Positions 1 through 7,579 of a stretch of 16,796 bases of DNA are shown in pieces. Location: contig CABUHE010000034.1 in assembly GCA_902491375.1 (NCBI GenBank), forward strand, positions 1 through 16,796, read 5' to 3'. Both the position numbers and the translations under genes were made by a program. Position 1 is the first letter of the stretch; each line of letters begins with the position of its first letter. This DNA is from an uncultured Prevotella sp. Lineage in GTDB: Bacteria > Bacteroidota > Bacteroidia > Bacteroidales > Bacteroidaceae. The notes beneath the pieces were generated by a model that saw only the letters and a program-made list of their open reading frames with translations, was not told the origin of the DNA and made no database searches.

Positions 1-94
1 ATCATTGATAAAAGCAGGCTTATTGCATAAGATTATTATACCGAACTCACGTTAACGTTGAATTATTGAAAGTTTTACAGTGTTTGTTCTGCAT

Positions 95-185
95 AAAAGC
101 AATATATGCCATTTTGCGTTGTAAAAGACCACATATTGCATCGCTAAAGAGTACCTTTCGCAAGGTAAATGAGCCTTTTTTGTAA
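95..185. repeat. Degenerate ~22-nt periodic repeat, copy 1
   Basis: Units starting TAAA recur at 122, 145 and 166 (spacing 23 and 21), preceded by a related unit at 100-121. Unit patterns are AAAAGACCACATATTG followed by a GC-containing linker, then TAAAGAGTACCTTTCG, then TAAATGAGCC. The 16-mer AAAAGACCACATATTG at 123-138 is found exactly, in inverted orientation, at 8844-8859 in the second copy. The units are too degenerate for a CRISPR array and there are no spacers. I believe the same family is scattered between genes in Prevotella, but this is memory and was not checked. Confidence 0.55.
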
Positions 186-515
186 AAACCATGGAAATCT
201 ATTCTTATACAAAGCAATGCCAGTTTTTGCAAATATGGAATCTTTTGTTTTGTAATGTCTTGATAATCAGAAATATATGCCGGATTAATGCGTATTGCCG
301 ACTGGTCTGACAGTCTTCTGCGTATGATGTCTAAGCCGTTCCTTTTTCGTATATTTGTTAAGATAATGAGGCGTTTTTTGACGGTTAATTGGTAGGTATT
401 ATATATTTTGTGATTTATTTAATGAAATGTCTTTTTTATTTGTCAGTATCATTCAAATTAAGTTAAAACACAATAATTATCATTTAGTTCTGCGTAATAT
501 ATAATTATTAATGTG

Positions 516-523
516 TAAATTTG
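516..523 (+). promoter_or_regulatory. Probable promoter -7 element of the efflux operon
   Basis: TAAATTTG is a perfect match to the Bacteroidetes -7 consensus TAnnTTTG. It would give a transcript start near 530 and a leader of about 90 nt before the ATG at 623. No clear -33 TTTG is present; TTCTG at 488-492 is somewhat too far upstream. Other partial matches at 350-357 and 402-410 are further from the gene. Confidence 0.5.
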
Positions 524-533
524 CACTCCGAAA

Positions 534-570
534 ACCGTGCCGGCTGAAATAGTTTTCAAATACCGTGCCG
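534..570 (+). repeat. 9-nt direct repeat in the efflux operon leader
   Basis: ACCGTGCCG occurs at 534-542 and again at 562-570, 28 nt apart start to start, just after the predicted transcription start. It could be a pair of operator half-sites or a chance duplication; the sequence alone does not decide. Confidence 0.35.
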
Positions 571-622
571 TATTTTGTATCAACGCTTTCCATGAATAAT
601 TAAATATTTTTAGAGAATAGGT

Positions 623-1813
623 ATGAAAAAGAACAGATTTTTATTACTTGCAGCTGTTGCTGTCTTGTTCGCCTCATGTGGTGGACAAAAAGGTAAGATG
701 GGCGACAACGAGTATGCCGTAAGGACAATCGAGACGCAAAGCACCGAGTTGCAGACATCTTATCCTGCAACAATCAGAGGCGTGCAGGATGTTGAGATTC
801 GTCCGAAAATTTCAGGATTCATCACCAAGCTTTGTGTGAAAGAGGGTCAGGTGGTAAGAAAAGGACAGCTCCTTTTTGAGATTGATAACGTAACTTATCA
901 GGCAGCAGTACGCCAGGCTAAAGCTGCTGTAAACTCAGCCAAGGCTCAGCTGAATACATCTAAGCTGACTTATGAGAACAACCAGAAGCTCTTCGCAAAC
1001 AATGTCATCGGTACTTACGAGCTTCAGTCATCTAAGAATGCTTACGCCAACGCACAGGCTGCACTGGCACAGGCACAGGCCAACTATGTATCGGCTAAAC
1101 AGAATCTTGATTTCTGCTATGTTACCAGTCCGGCAGACGGCGTAGTAGGTGATCTGCCTTACCGTGTAGGTGCTCTTGTAAGCTCTTCAAGCACACAGCC
1201 GCTTACTACAATCTCTAACATTAGCACAATGCAGGTGTACTTCTCTATGACAGAAAAAGACTTGCTCGACATGACAAAGGAGAAGGGCGGACTTCATGCG
1301 GCAATCAGCGAATATCCTCCTGTAAAGCTTCAGCTTGCTGACGGTACAACATACGGACATCAGGGAAAGGTCGCTGCAGTTAGCGGAGTCATCGACCAGT
1401 CTACAGGTTCTGTTTCAATGCGTGCAGACTTCCCCAACCCTGAGCAGTTGCTTAAGAGCGGTGGTTCAGGCTACATCGTAGTAACTCACGTAGCTTCAAA
1501 CGCTATTGTTATTCCGCAGGACGCAGTAGCACAGGTGCAGGACCGTTACTTCGTCTATGTTCTCGGCAAGGACAACAAGGTGAAATATACCAACGTAACT
1601 GTTAACCCTGACAACGACGGAAAGAACTATATTATTGAAAGCGGACTGAAAACCGGCGACCGCATCGTTGTGCAAGGCATTACAACTCTTAAGGACGGAA
1701 TGCAGATTACTCCTATAACAGAAGCACAGTATAAGGAGAAACTGAAGAAGACAAGCCAGATGGGTGCTCATCAGAATGACTTGAACAAACTTAAGGAAGA
1801 CCTTACAAAGTAA
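623..1813 (+). CDS. RND efflux periplasmic adaptor (membrane fusion) lipoprotein
   Basis: Adaptor subunit of a tripartite RND pump, bridging the inner-membrane transporter and the outer-membrane channel. The N-terminus is a type II signal peptide with lipobox FASC and lipid-modified Cys19; residues after it (GGQKGK) are not an obvious surface-export signal, so a periplasm-facing anchor is expected. The two lipoyl half-motifs are visible, VEIRPKISGFITKL at about residues 54-67 and SPADGVVGDLPYRVG at about 170-184, separated by a long Ala/Gln-rich α-helical hairpin (about 90-165). A β-barrel and membrane-proximal region follow. The length, 396 aa, is normal for AcrA/MexA-type proteins. It is first in an operon with the pump and outer-membrane factor. 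The 144-nt gap to the next gene is long for this operon type. Drug specificity cannot be read from sequence. Confidence 0.95.
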   Translation: MKKNRFLLLAAVAVLFASCGGQKGKMGDNEYAVRTIETQSTELQTSYPATIRGVQDVEIRPKISGFITKLCVKEGQVVRKGQLLFEIDNVTYQAAVRQAKAAVNSAKAQLNTSKLTYENNQKLFANNVIGTYELQSSKNAYANAQAALAQAQANYVSAKQNLDFCYVTSPADGVVGDLPYRVGALVSSSSTQPLTTISNISTMQVYFSMTEKDLLDMTKEKGGLHAAISEYPPVKLQLADGTTYGHQGKVAAVSGVIDQSTGSVSMRADFPNPEQLLKSGGSGYIVVTHVASNAIVIPQDAVAQVQDRYFVYVLGKDNKVKYTNVTVNPDNDGKNYIIESGLKTGDRIVVQGITTLKDGMQITPITEAQYKEKLKKTSQMGAHQNDLNKLKEDLTK

Positions 1814-1957
1814 TGTTTCAGCATACAGGCAAGACATTCTGCGTGGGCGTATTCTGCTCAGTGCGCAGATACATGAACGGCGAGATGTGCCGTCTGTAAT
1901 ATTTATTTTAATGTTTTTGCCTGTTACAGGTTAACTTGTCATTTAAAATATAAAACA
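1814..1957 (+). other. 144-nt spacer inside the efflux operon
   Basis: Longer than usual between adaptor and pump genes. An 8-bp inverted repeat, ACAGGCAA at 1825-1832 and TTGCCTGT at 1917-1924, brackets most of it and could pair as a long-range stem in the mRNA. No T-tract follows, so it does not look like a terminator. No TAnnTTTG promoter was found. It may tune the ratio of adaptor to pump or be a processing site. Confidence 0.35.
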
Positions 1958-4900
1958 ATGAGATTAGACAACTTTATAAAACGCCCGGTGCTGTCGACCG
2001 TCATCTCGATCTTGATAGTCATTCTGGGTATTTTGGGATTGGTTTCTCTGCCAATCGAGCAGTACCCTGATGTGGCTCCGCCTACCGTTAGTGTGAGTGC
2101 CAACTATACGGGTGCCAATGCGCAGACGGTGCTAAACTCAGTCATCGTTCCGCTTGAAGAGCAAATCAACGGTGTTGAAGGAATGACTTACATGACTTCT
2201 ACCGCGACGAATGAAGGTTCAGCCCGAATCACCATATTCTTTAATCAGGGCATGAATGCCGATATGTGTCAGGTCAACGTGCAGAACCGTGTGTCTCAGG
2301 CTTCAGCGTTGCTGCCTGCCGAGGTTACCAAAGCCGGTGTTACAGTTCAGAAGCGACAGACTTCTACTGTGCTCCTTATGGCAATTACCGGAGATGCCGA
2401 AAGATATGATGAGAAGTTCCTCCAGAACTATGCAGATATCAACATTATTCCTGCTGTTAAGCGTGTAAGCGGTGTCGGTGACTGTGAGGTTATGGGTGCG
2501 AAGACATATTCTATGCGTATATGGCTTGACCCTGTCAAAATGAAGAACTACGGCCTTATGCCGTCAGACATATCTAATGTTCTTGCACAGCAGAACATAG
2601 AGGCTGCGCCCGGTAAGTTCGGTGAACAGAGCGACAATCAGTACGAATACACAATCCGTTACAAAGGCCGTCTGCAGACACCGACTGAGTTCGAGAATAT
2701 GGTCATCACAAGTGATACCAACGGAAACACGATACGTGTGAAAGATGTAGCACGTGTCGAGCTTGGTGGTCTGTATTATAGTGTAACGTCAAAGGTTAAC
2801 GGACAGCCCGCGGTCATGATGATGGTGACCCAGACCGCAGGTTCTAACGCTACACAGATTGTAAACGACATCAAGAAGGTTATTGATGAGCAGAGAACCA
2901 TGCTTCCTCCAGGTGTTGAGATTAAATACATGCAGGATGTAACAGAGTTCCTTTATGCTTCAATGTATGACCTCGTTCACACACTCTTCGAGGCATTCAT
3001 CCTTGTGTTCATCGTGGTTTACATCTTCCTGCAGGACTTCCGTTCTACACTTATCCCGCTTATTGCGGTTCCGGTGTCATTGGTCGGAACGTTCTTCTTC
3101 CTCTATCTGTTCGGCTTCTCGCTCAACCTGCTTACGCTTTCTGCGTTAGTCTTGGCTATTGCGATAGTCGTCGACGACGCGATAGTCGTCGTCGAGGCCG
3201 TCCATGCTAAGCTCGACCTTGGCTACAAGTCGGCCCGCACAGCGTCTATCGATGCGATGAACGAAATCTCTGGAGCTATTATTTCAATTACGCTCGTTAT
3301 GTCAGCCGTGTTCATTCCTGTGTCATTCATCGGAGGAACATCTGGTACATTCTATAAGGAGTTCGGTATAACGATGGCTATTTCAATCGTTATCTCTGCT
3401 CTTAACGCGTTGACGCTTTCACCTGCACTGTGTGCAATCTTGCTGAAACCGAAAAACGAGGACGGCTCAGCACGCAAGATGTCTGCTCTCGACCGCTTCC
3501 ATGCAGCGTTTAACGGTGCATACGGAAAGGTGCAGGATAAGTATACAAAGACAGTCCGCAAGCTTGTAGAAAAGCCGGTGATTGTAATCATTGCAATCGT
3601 AGTCGGTGTCGCAGCACTTCTATTTACTGCAATGAATACCAAGACAGGACTTGTTCCTGATGAGGATACAGGTACAGTGTTCTGTACAGTTTCAACTGCT
3701 CCTGGTACTTCTCTTGAGAAGACAAACGAGGTTATGGACCAGGTTGACTCAATGCTTTCAACAAACCCGGCTATTGAGAACCGTCTGCGTATTACCGGTT
3801 ACAACTTCATCTCAGGACAGGGTTCAAACCAGGGTACGTTCATTCTTAAATTGAAGTCGTTCGAGGATCGTGATAAGGAGGAAGGATTCATGAAGTATTT
3901 CAATATACATACAATGGGTTCACAGATGGTTCTTGCCATGATTTACAAGCAGACAGCTTCAATCAAGGGTGCACAGATATTGGCATTCCAGCCGCCTATG
4001 GTGCAAGGTTTCTCTGCAACCAACGGTCTGACGTTCTCTATGCTTGACCGTACTGGTGGTGATGTGAACAACTTCTTCAAGATTACTCAGAACTTCCTGG
4101 CCGAACTTAACAAACGTCCGGAAATCGCAACAGCGATGACATCTTACAACTCTGAGTATCCGCAATACATGATTGACGTGGATGTTGCTAAGTGTAAGCA
4201 GAGCGGCATCGATCCTAACACTGTTCTTACGGCTATGCAGGGATATTACGGAGGTCTGTATGCATCTAACTTCAACTCTTTCGGTAAGCTTTACCGTGTA
4301 ATGATTCAGGCCGATCCAACTATGCGTGAGGACATTAAGAGTATGAATAATGTTTACGTACGTACAACAAACGGTATGGCTCCGATTAACGAGTTCGTTT
4401 CAATGAAGAAGGTTTACGGTCCGCAGGAGATTGCACGTTTCAACCTGTTTACTTCAATTGACGTCAATGCAACCGCAGCCGACGGCTATTCTTCAGGTGA
4501 CGCTATCCGCGCCGTTGATGAGGTAGCAAAACAGACATTGCCTACCGGTTTTGGTTATGAGTTCTCAGGTCTGACACGTTCAGAGCAGGAGTCAAGCAGC
4601 TCTACAATGATAATCTTCGCACTCTGTCTTACATTCGTTTACCTGATTTTGAGTGCGCAGTATGAGAGCTACCTCGTTCCTCTGTCTGTAATTCTTTCAA
4701 TACCGTTTGGTATCGCCGGAGCGTTCATCTTCACCGACCTGTTCGGCAAGAACAACGATATTTACATGCAGATTGCGCTTATCATGCTTATCGGACTTTT
4801 GGCAAAGAACGCCATCCTTATCGTGCAGTTCGCACTTGAACGCCGACGCACGGGTATGGCCTTGTCTTGGTCTGCGGTGCTTGGTGCGAGTGCCCGTCTG

Positions 4901-5197
4901 CGTCCTATCTTGATGACTTCGTTGGCTATGATTATCGGTCTTGCTCCGTTGCTCATACCTATCGGAGTAGGTTACAACGGAAACATGACCATCGGTGCAG
5001 CTGCTATCGGCGGTATGCTTATCGGTATGGTCTGCCAGCTTTTGGTCGTTCCGGCTCTCTTCTACATATTCCAGTATCTGCAGGAGAAGGTTAAACCGCT
5101 TGAGTTTGAAGACGACAATGCGGCTGTTGATACAGAGTTGTTGCAGTACACTCGTAGAATTGATAATACGAAAAATGACAACAGTGATGAAAAGTAA
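1958..5197 (+). CDS. RND multidrug efflux permease, HAE1 (AcrB) type
   Basis: Inner-membrane proton-driven drug pump. The start MRLDNFIKRPVLSTVIS is the classic HAE1 N-terminus, followed by the first membrane helix and the periplasmic porter region with PDVAPP near residue 38. The proton-relay aspartates are seen as VVDD in the fourth helix (Asp406 and Asp407, matching Asp407/408 of AcrB), and the partner lysine as LLAKNAILIVQF (Lys950, matching Lys940). The total of 1079 aa is close to the family norm of about 1030-1060, with a slightly longer charged C-terminal tail. The protein has the expected two halves of six membrane helices and large periplasmic loops. The stop overlaps the next gene, implying translational coupling with the outer-membrane factor. 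The ATG at 1958 follows an A-rich stretch with no Shine-Dalgarno site, as usual in Bacteroidetes. Confidence 0.97.
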   Translation: MRLDNFIKRPVLSTVISILIVILGILGLVSLPIEQYPDVAPPTVSVSANYTGANAQTVLNSVIVPLEEQINGVEGMTYMTSTATNEGSARITIFFNQGMNADMCQVNVQNRVSQASALLPAEVTKAGVTVQKRQTSTVLLMAITGDAERYDEKFLQNYADINIIPAVKRVSGVGDCEVMGAKTYSMRIWLDPVKMKNYGLMPSDISNVLAQQNIEAAPGKFGEQSDNQYEYTIRYKGRLQTPTEFENMVITSDTNGNTIRVKDVARVELGGLYYSVTSKVNGQPAVMMMVTQTAGSNATQIVNDIKKVIDEQRTMLPPGVEIKYMQDVTEFLYASMYDLVHTLFEAFILVFIVVYIFLQDFRSTLIPLIAVPVSLVGTFFFLYLFGFSLNLLTLSALVLAIAIVVDDAIVVVEAVHAKLDLGYKSARTASIDAMNEISGAIISITLVMSAVFIPVSFIGGTSGTFYKEFGITMAISIVISALNALTLSPALCAILLKPKNEDGSARKMSALDRFHAAFNGAYGKVQDKYTKTVRKLVEKPVIVIIAIVVGVAALLFTAMNTKTGLVPDEDTGTVFCTVSTAPGTSLEKTNEVMDQVDSMLSTNPAIENRLRITGYNFISGQGSNQGTFILKLKSFEDRDKEEGFMKYFNIHTMGSQMVLAMIYKQTASIKGAQILAFQPPMVQGFSATNGLTFSMLDRTGGDVNNFFKITQNFLAELNKRPEIATAMTSYNSEYPQYMIDVDVAKCKQSGIDPNTVLTAMQGYYGGLYASNFNSFGKLYRVMIQADPTMREDIKSMNNVYVRTTNGMAPINEFVSMKKVYGPQEIARFNLFTSIDVNATAADGYSSGDAIRAVDEVAKQTLPTGFGYEFSGLTRSEQESSSSTMIIFALCLTFVYLILSAQYESYLVPLSVILSIPFGIAGAFIFTDLFGKNNDIYMQIALIMLIGLLAKNAILIVQFALERRRTGMALSWSAVLGASARLRPILMTSLAMIIGLAPLLIPIGVGYNGNMTIGAAAIGGMLIGMVCQLLVVPALFYIFQYLQEKVKPLEFEDDNAAVDTELLQYTRRIDNTKNDNSDEK

Positions 5198-6572
5198 GAA
5201 TATATTGATAATGATTGCCGCCGCTGCTCTTGTGAGCAGCTGCGGAATCTACGGTAAGTACGAGCGCCCGGAGGTTAATACCAAGGGTCTGGTACGTGAC
5301 GTTACTTCGAATACAGACACACTGGCCGTAACTGATACGACAAGTTTTGGAAATCTTCCGTGGCGCAGCGTGTTTACTGACCCACAGTTGCAGGCGCTTA
5401 TCGAGCAAGGTCTTTCAAGCAATGTTGACCTGCTCAATGCTGCGCTCAATGTAAAGATGGTTGAAGAACAGCTGAAGGTGGCTAAACTTGCATTTGTTCC
5501 TTCGTTTACGTTCTCTCCGCAGGGAACAATATCTTCATGGGACGGAAGCAAGGCTACAAAGACTTATTCTTTGCCTGTTAACGCAAGTTGGAGTATTGAC
5601 CTTTTCGGTAATCTTCTCAACCAAAAACGCAGCGCCCAGATGGCTTTGCTGTCAACAAAGGATTATCAGCTCGTTGTAAAAACCAACCTTATCGCCAACA
5701 TCGCAAACGCTTATTACACACTGATGATGCTCGATAAGCAGCTTGAGATTGTTGACAACATGGCTGGACTGACCAAGGACACATGGGATATGATGAAGCT
5801 GCAAAAGGAGCTTAATAATGCAAAGGAAACCAGTGTGCAGAGTGCTGAGGCTAATTACTATTCAGTATTGGCACAGGCTGCTGACCTGAAGCGTCAGATA
5901 CGTGAGACTGAAAACTCACTGTCTCTGCTGCTTGGCCAGTCTGCACAGACAATAGGTCGCGGTAAGCTTGAGAATCAGTCTCTGCCGACAGAGTTCAGTA
6001 CAGGTATCGGCATACAGATGCTCAATAACCGTCCTGACGTACATTATGCGGAGATGCAGCTCGCACAGTGCTTCTATGATGTTCAGACTGCACGCTCTAA
6101 GTTTTATCCTAATATCTCGATCAGTGCTTCAGGTGCATTCACCAACAGTGGTGGAGTTGGCATCGTTAATCCTGGAAAGTGGTTGCTTAGCGCTGTAGGA
6201 AGTCTTGTACAGCCTATATTCCAGAACGGACAGCTTATTGCCGGACTGAAAGTTGCCAAGGCACAACAGGAGCAGGCTTACAACACATGGCAGAACGCTG
6301 TGTTGTCAGCAGGAAGCGAAGTCAGCAACGCACTTGTTCTTTATAACTCGTCTGACGAGAAGAGCAAGCTGGAGCAGAAGCAGATTGAGAGTCTGACAAA
6401 GAACGTTCAATATACTAAAGACCTGTTCAGTATGGGCGGCAGCACATACCTTGAGGTTATTACTGCCCAGCAGTCACTGCTCAATGCTGAGCTGTCTAAG
6501 GTACAGGACGACTTCTATAAGATGCAGGCTGTCGTAAACCTCTATTACGCACTTGGCGGAGGAAGAGATTAA
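5187..6572 (+). CDS. RND efflux outer-membrane lipoprotein, NodT/TolC family
   Basis: Outer-membrane channel of the pump. The reading frame is open far upstream (to 4995), but that part overlaps the pump gene and is not real. The start at 5187 gives MKSKNILIMIAAAALVSSC, a lipoprotein signal with lipobox VSSC and Cys19, and overlaps the pump stop by 11 nt. An ATG four codons earlier (5175, MTTVMKSK) is A-rich upstream and also possible. The 461-aa product has the two outer-membrane efflux repeats (about residues 60-255 and 275-455), rich in long helices and Asn/Gln/Ala; NRPDVHYAEMQLAQ near the middle is the usual second-repeat motif. The C-terminus, YYALGGGRD, is typical (YxALGGGW-like). It acts as a trimeric channel docking to the adaptor encoded at 623-1813. 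Confidence 0.94.
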   Translation: MKSKNILIMIAAAALVSSCGIYGKYERPEVNTKGLVRDVTSNTDTLAVTDTTSFGNLPWRSVFTDPQLQALIEQGLSSNVDLLNAALNVKMVEEQLKVAKLAFVPSFTFSPQGTISSWDGSKATKTYSLPVNASWSIDLFGNLLNQKRSAQMALLSTKDYQLVVKTNLIANIANAYYTLMMLDKQLEIVDNMAGLTKDTWDMMKLQKELNNAKETSVQSAEANYYSVLAQAADLKRQIRETENSLSLLLGQSAQTIGRGKLENQSLPTEFSTGIGIQMLNNRPDVHYAEMQLAQCFYDVQTARSKFYPNISISASGAFTNSGGVGIVNPGKWLLSAVGSLVQPIFQNGQLIAGLKVAKAQQEQAYNTWQNAVLSAGSEVSNALVLYNSSDEKSKLEQKQIESLTKNVQYTKDLFSMGGSTYLEVITAQQSLLNAELSKVQDDFYKMQAVVNLYYALGGGRD

Positions 6573-6579
6573 ATCCGGT

Positions 6580-6677
6580 AGGCTGTGTAAGTCATGATGC
6601 CGTAGGGTAACGGAGCGTAAGCTGTTAGGCTGTACGGCTTCATGACAAGACCATATATAAATTAAGGTGCACAGCCT
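6580..6677. repeat. Nested inverted repeats between efflux operon and LpxA-like gene
   Basis: Outer arms AGGCTGTG (6580-6587) and CACAGCCT (6670-6677) enclose inner arms GTCATGATGCCGTA (6591-6604) and TACGGCTTCATGAC (6633-6646), which pair over 14 positions with a single T/T mismatch. The inner loop is 28 nt. There is no run of T after either stem, so this is not a standard intrinsic terminator, although it begins only 8 nt after the efflux operon stop. It could be a 3' stabilising structure, a small mobile palindrome, or a leader for the LpxA-like gene that starts 24 nt later. Confidence 0.6.
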
Positions 6678-6701
6678 TATAACCTAAAAAACTGAATAAA
6701 T

Positions 6702-7478
6702 ATGATAAGTCCTAAAGCAGAAATAGACCCGAAAGCGAAAATAGGAAAGAATGTTACGATTTATCCTTTCGCTTACATAGAGGGCGATGTTGTCATCGGT
6801 GACGACTGCGTCATTTATCCGTATGTCAGCATCATGAACGGTACACGTCTCGGACGCGGCAACACCGTTTACCAGAACACAGTGCTTGGTGCCGTGCCCC
6901 AGGATTTCAACTATTGCGGTGACGCTTCAACACTGGTTGTCGGCGACGAGAATACTTTCCGTGAGAATGTGGTTATCAACCGTGCCACATTCTGTTCAGG
7001 AGTAACCTCGATAGGCAACCGTAACTCTTTCATGGAAGGTGTACACGTATCACACGATACTAAGATTTCTGACGATTGCGTGTTCGGTTACGGTACAAAG
7101 ATTGCCGGCGACTGCGAGATTGAGAACGCTGTAATATGCTCGTCAAACGTTATAGCTAACGCAGGCGTGCGTGTCGGAAGGGGAGCAATGGTGCAGGGCG
7201 GATGCCGCTTGAGCCGTGACGTTCCTCCATACATCATCGCAACCGACAACCCTGTAAAGTACGGAGGCATTAACGCTACTATACTTAAAATGCACGGAGT
7301 TGACAAGAAAGTGCAAGACCATATTGCAAATGCTTACCGTCTGGTGTTCCACGGACAGACCAGTGTGTTCGATGCGGTACGTCAGATAAAGGAGCAGGTG
7401 CCCGACGGTTATGAAATCCGCCATATCGAGGATTTCATTGAAGCTACCAAGCTCGGTCTGATAAGCAAGATGTGGTAA
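6702..7478 (+). CDS. LpxA-family acyl-ACP:UDP-GlcNAc O-acyltransferase, divergent paralogue
   Basis: Left-handed β-helix acyltransferase of the LpxA family; classical members move a 3-hydroxyacyl chain from acyl carrier protein to UDP-GlcNAc, the first step of lipid A synthesis in the cytoplasm. The hexapeptide repeats run from about residue 2 to 190 (IDPKAKIGKNVTIYPFAYIEG at the start, here split by eye), then an α-helical C-terminus. Length 258 aa is close to E. coli LpxA (262). The catalytic His125 of E. coli is kept as His118 in VSHD, and His122 as His115. However, by an ungapped offset of 7, His144 is Asp137, His160-Gln161 are Asn153-Ala154, and the Arg204/Arg205 pair is Met197/His198. 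So the fold is clear, but the substrate may differ. Bacteroidetes often carry a second LpxA-like gene apart from the lpxC-fabZ/lpxA cluster, which is not present here. It may be read through from the efflux operon or have its own promoter. Confidence 0.85.
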   Translation: MISPKAEIDPKAKIGKNVTIYPFAYIEGDVVIGDDCVIYPYVSIMNGTRLGRGNTVYQNTVLGAVPQDFNYCGDASTLVVGDENTFRENVVINRATFCSGVTSIGNRNSFMEGVHVSHDTKISDDCVFGYGTKIAGDCEIENAVICSSNVIANAGVRVGRGAMVQGGCRLSRDVPPYIIATDNPVKYGGINATILKMHGVDKKVQDHIANAYRLVFHGQTSVFDAVRQIKEQVPDGYEIRHIEDFIEATKLGLISKMW

Positions 7479-7487
7479 TCTGAATAT

Positions 7488-7516
7488 AAAAGCCATTCCT
7501 CATTGGAATGGCTTTT
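7488..7516. terminator. Strong, probably bidirectional terminator
   Basis: Stem AAAAGCCATTCC (7488-7499) pairs perfectly over 12 bp with GGAATGGCTTTT (7505-7516), loop TCATT. On the + strand it runs into TTTTTGTTTTT, ending the LpxA-like gene 10 nt after its stop. Read on the minus strand the stem ends in TTTTAT, so it can also stop the convergent protease transcript. Confidence 0.9.
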
Positions 7517-7527
7517 TGTTTTTCTGT

Positions 7528-7562
7528 ATGCGTCGCCTGCATGTAAGGTCCGACGCATTTTT
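7528..7562 (+). terminator. Possible second hairpin terminator
   Basis: ATGCGTCG (7528-7535) pairs with CGACGCAT (7551-7558) across a 15-nt loop, followed on the + strand by a short T run (7558-7562). It lies between the main terminator and the protease stop and may be a backup for + strand transcription. Confidence 0.5.
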
Positions 7563-7579
7563 CGTTTATGTACCTGCTG

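Larger units (their letters stand above)
1..622. other. Gene-free upstream region of the efflux operon
   Basis: AT-rich stretch without a convincing gene. A 61-codon minus-strand frame at 47-232 lies over the degenerate ~22-nt repeat and is probably not a gene. Bases 240-500 show several promoter-like words (for example TATATTTG at 350-357), and the best-placed -7 element is at 516-523. No regulator gene such as a TetR or two-component system is seen here, so control of the pump must come from elsewhere or from outside the window. Confidence 0.6.

Noticed and set aside
47..232. 61-codon minus-strand reading frame
   Set aside because: It runs across the degenerate ~22-nt repeat; its Lys/Phe/Cys/Leu-rich product reflects repeat sequence, and it has no plausible promoter, ribosome-binding site or neighbour support.
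350..410. Alternative promoters TATATTTG (350-357) and TATATTTTG (402-410)
   Set aside because: The first lacks a -33 motif and would give a leader of over 250 nt; the second has the wrong internal spacing. The element at 516-523 fits better.
4995..5186. Upstream extension of the outer-membrane factor gene
   Set aside because: The open frame overlaps the conserved end of the pump gene and would hide the clear lipoprotein signal peptide that begins at 5187 (or 5175).
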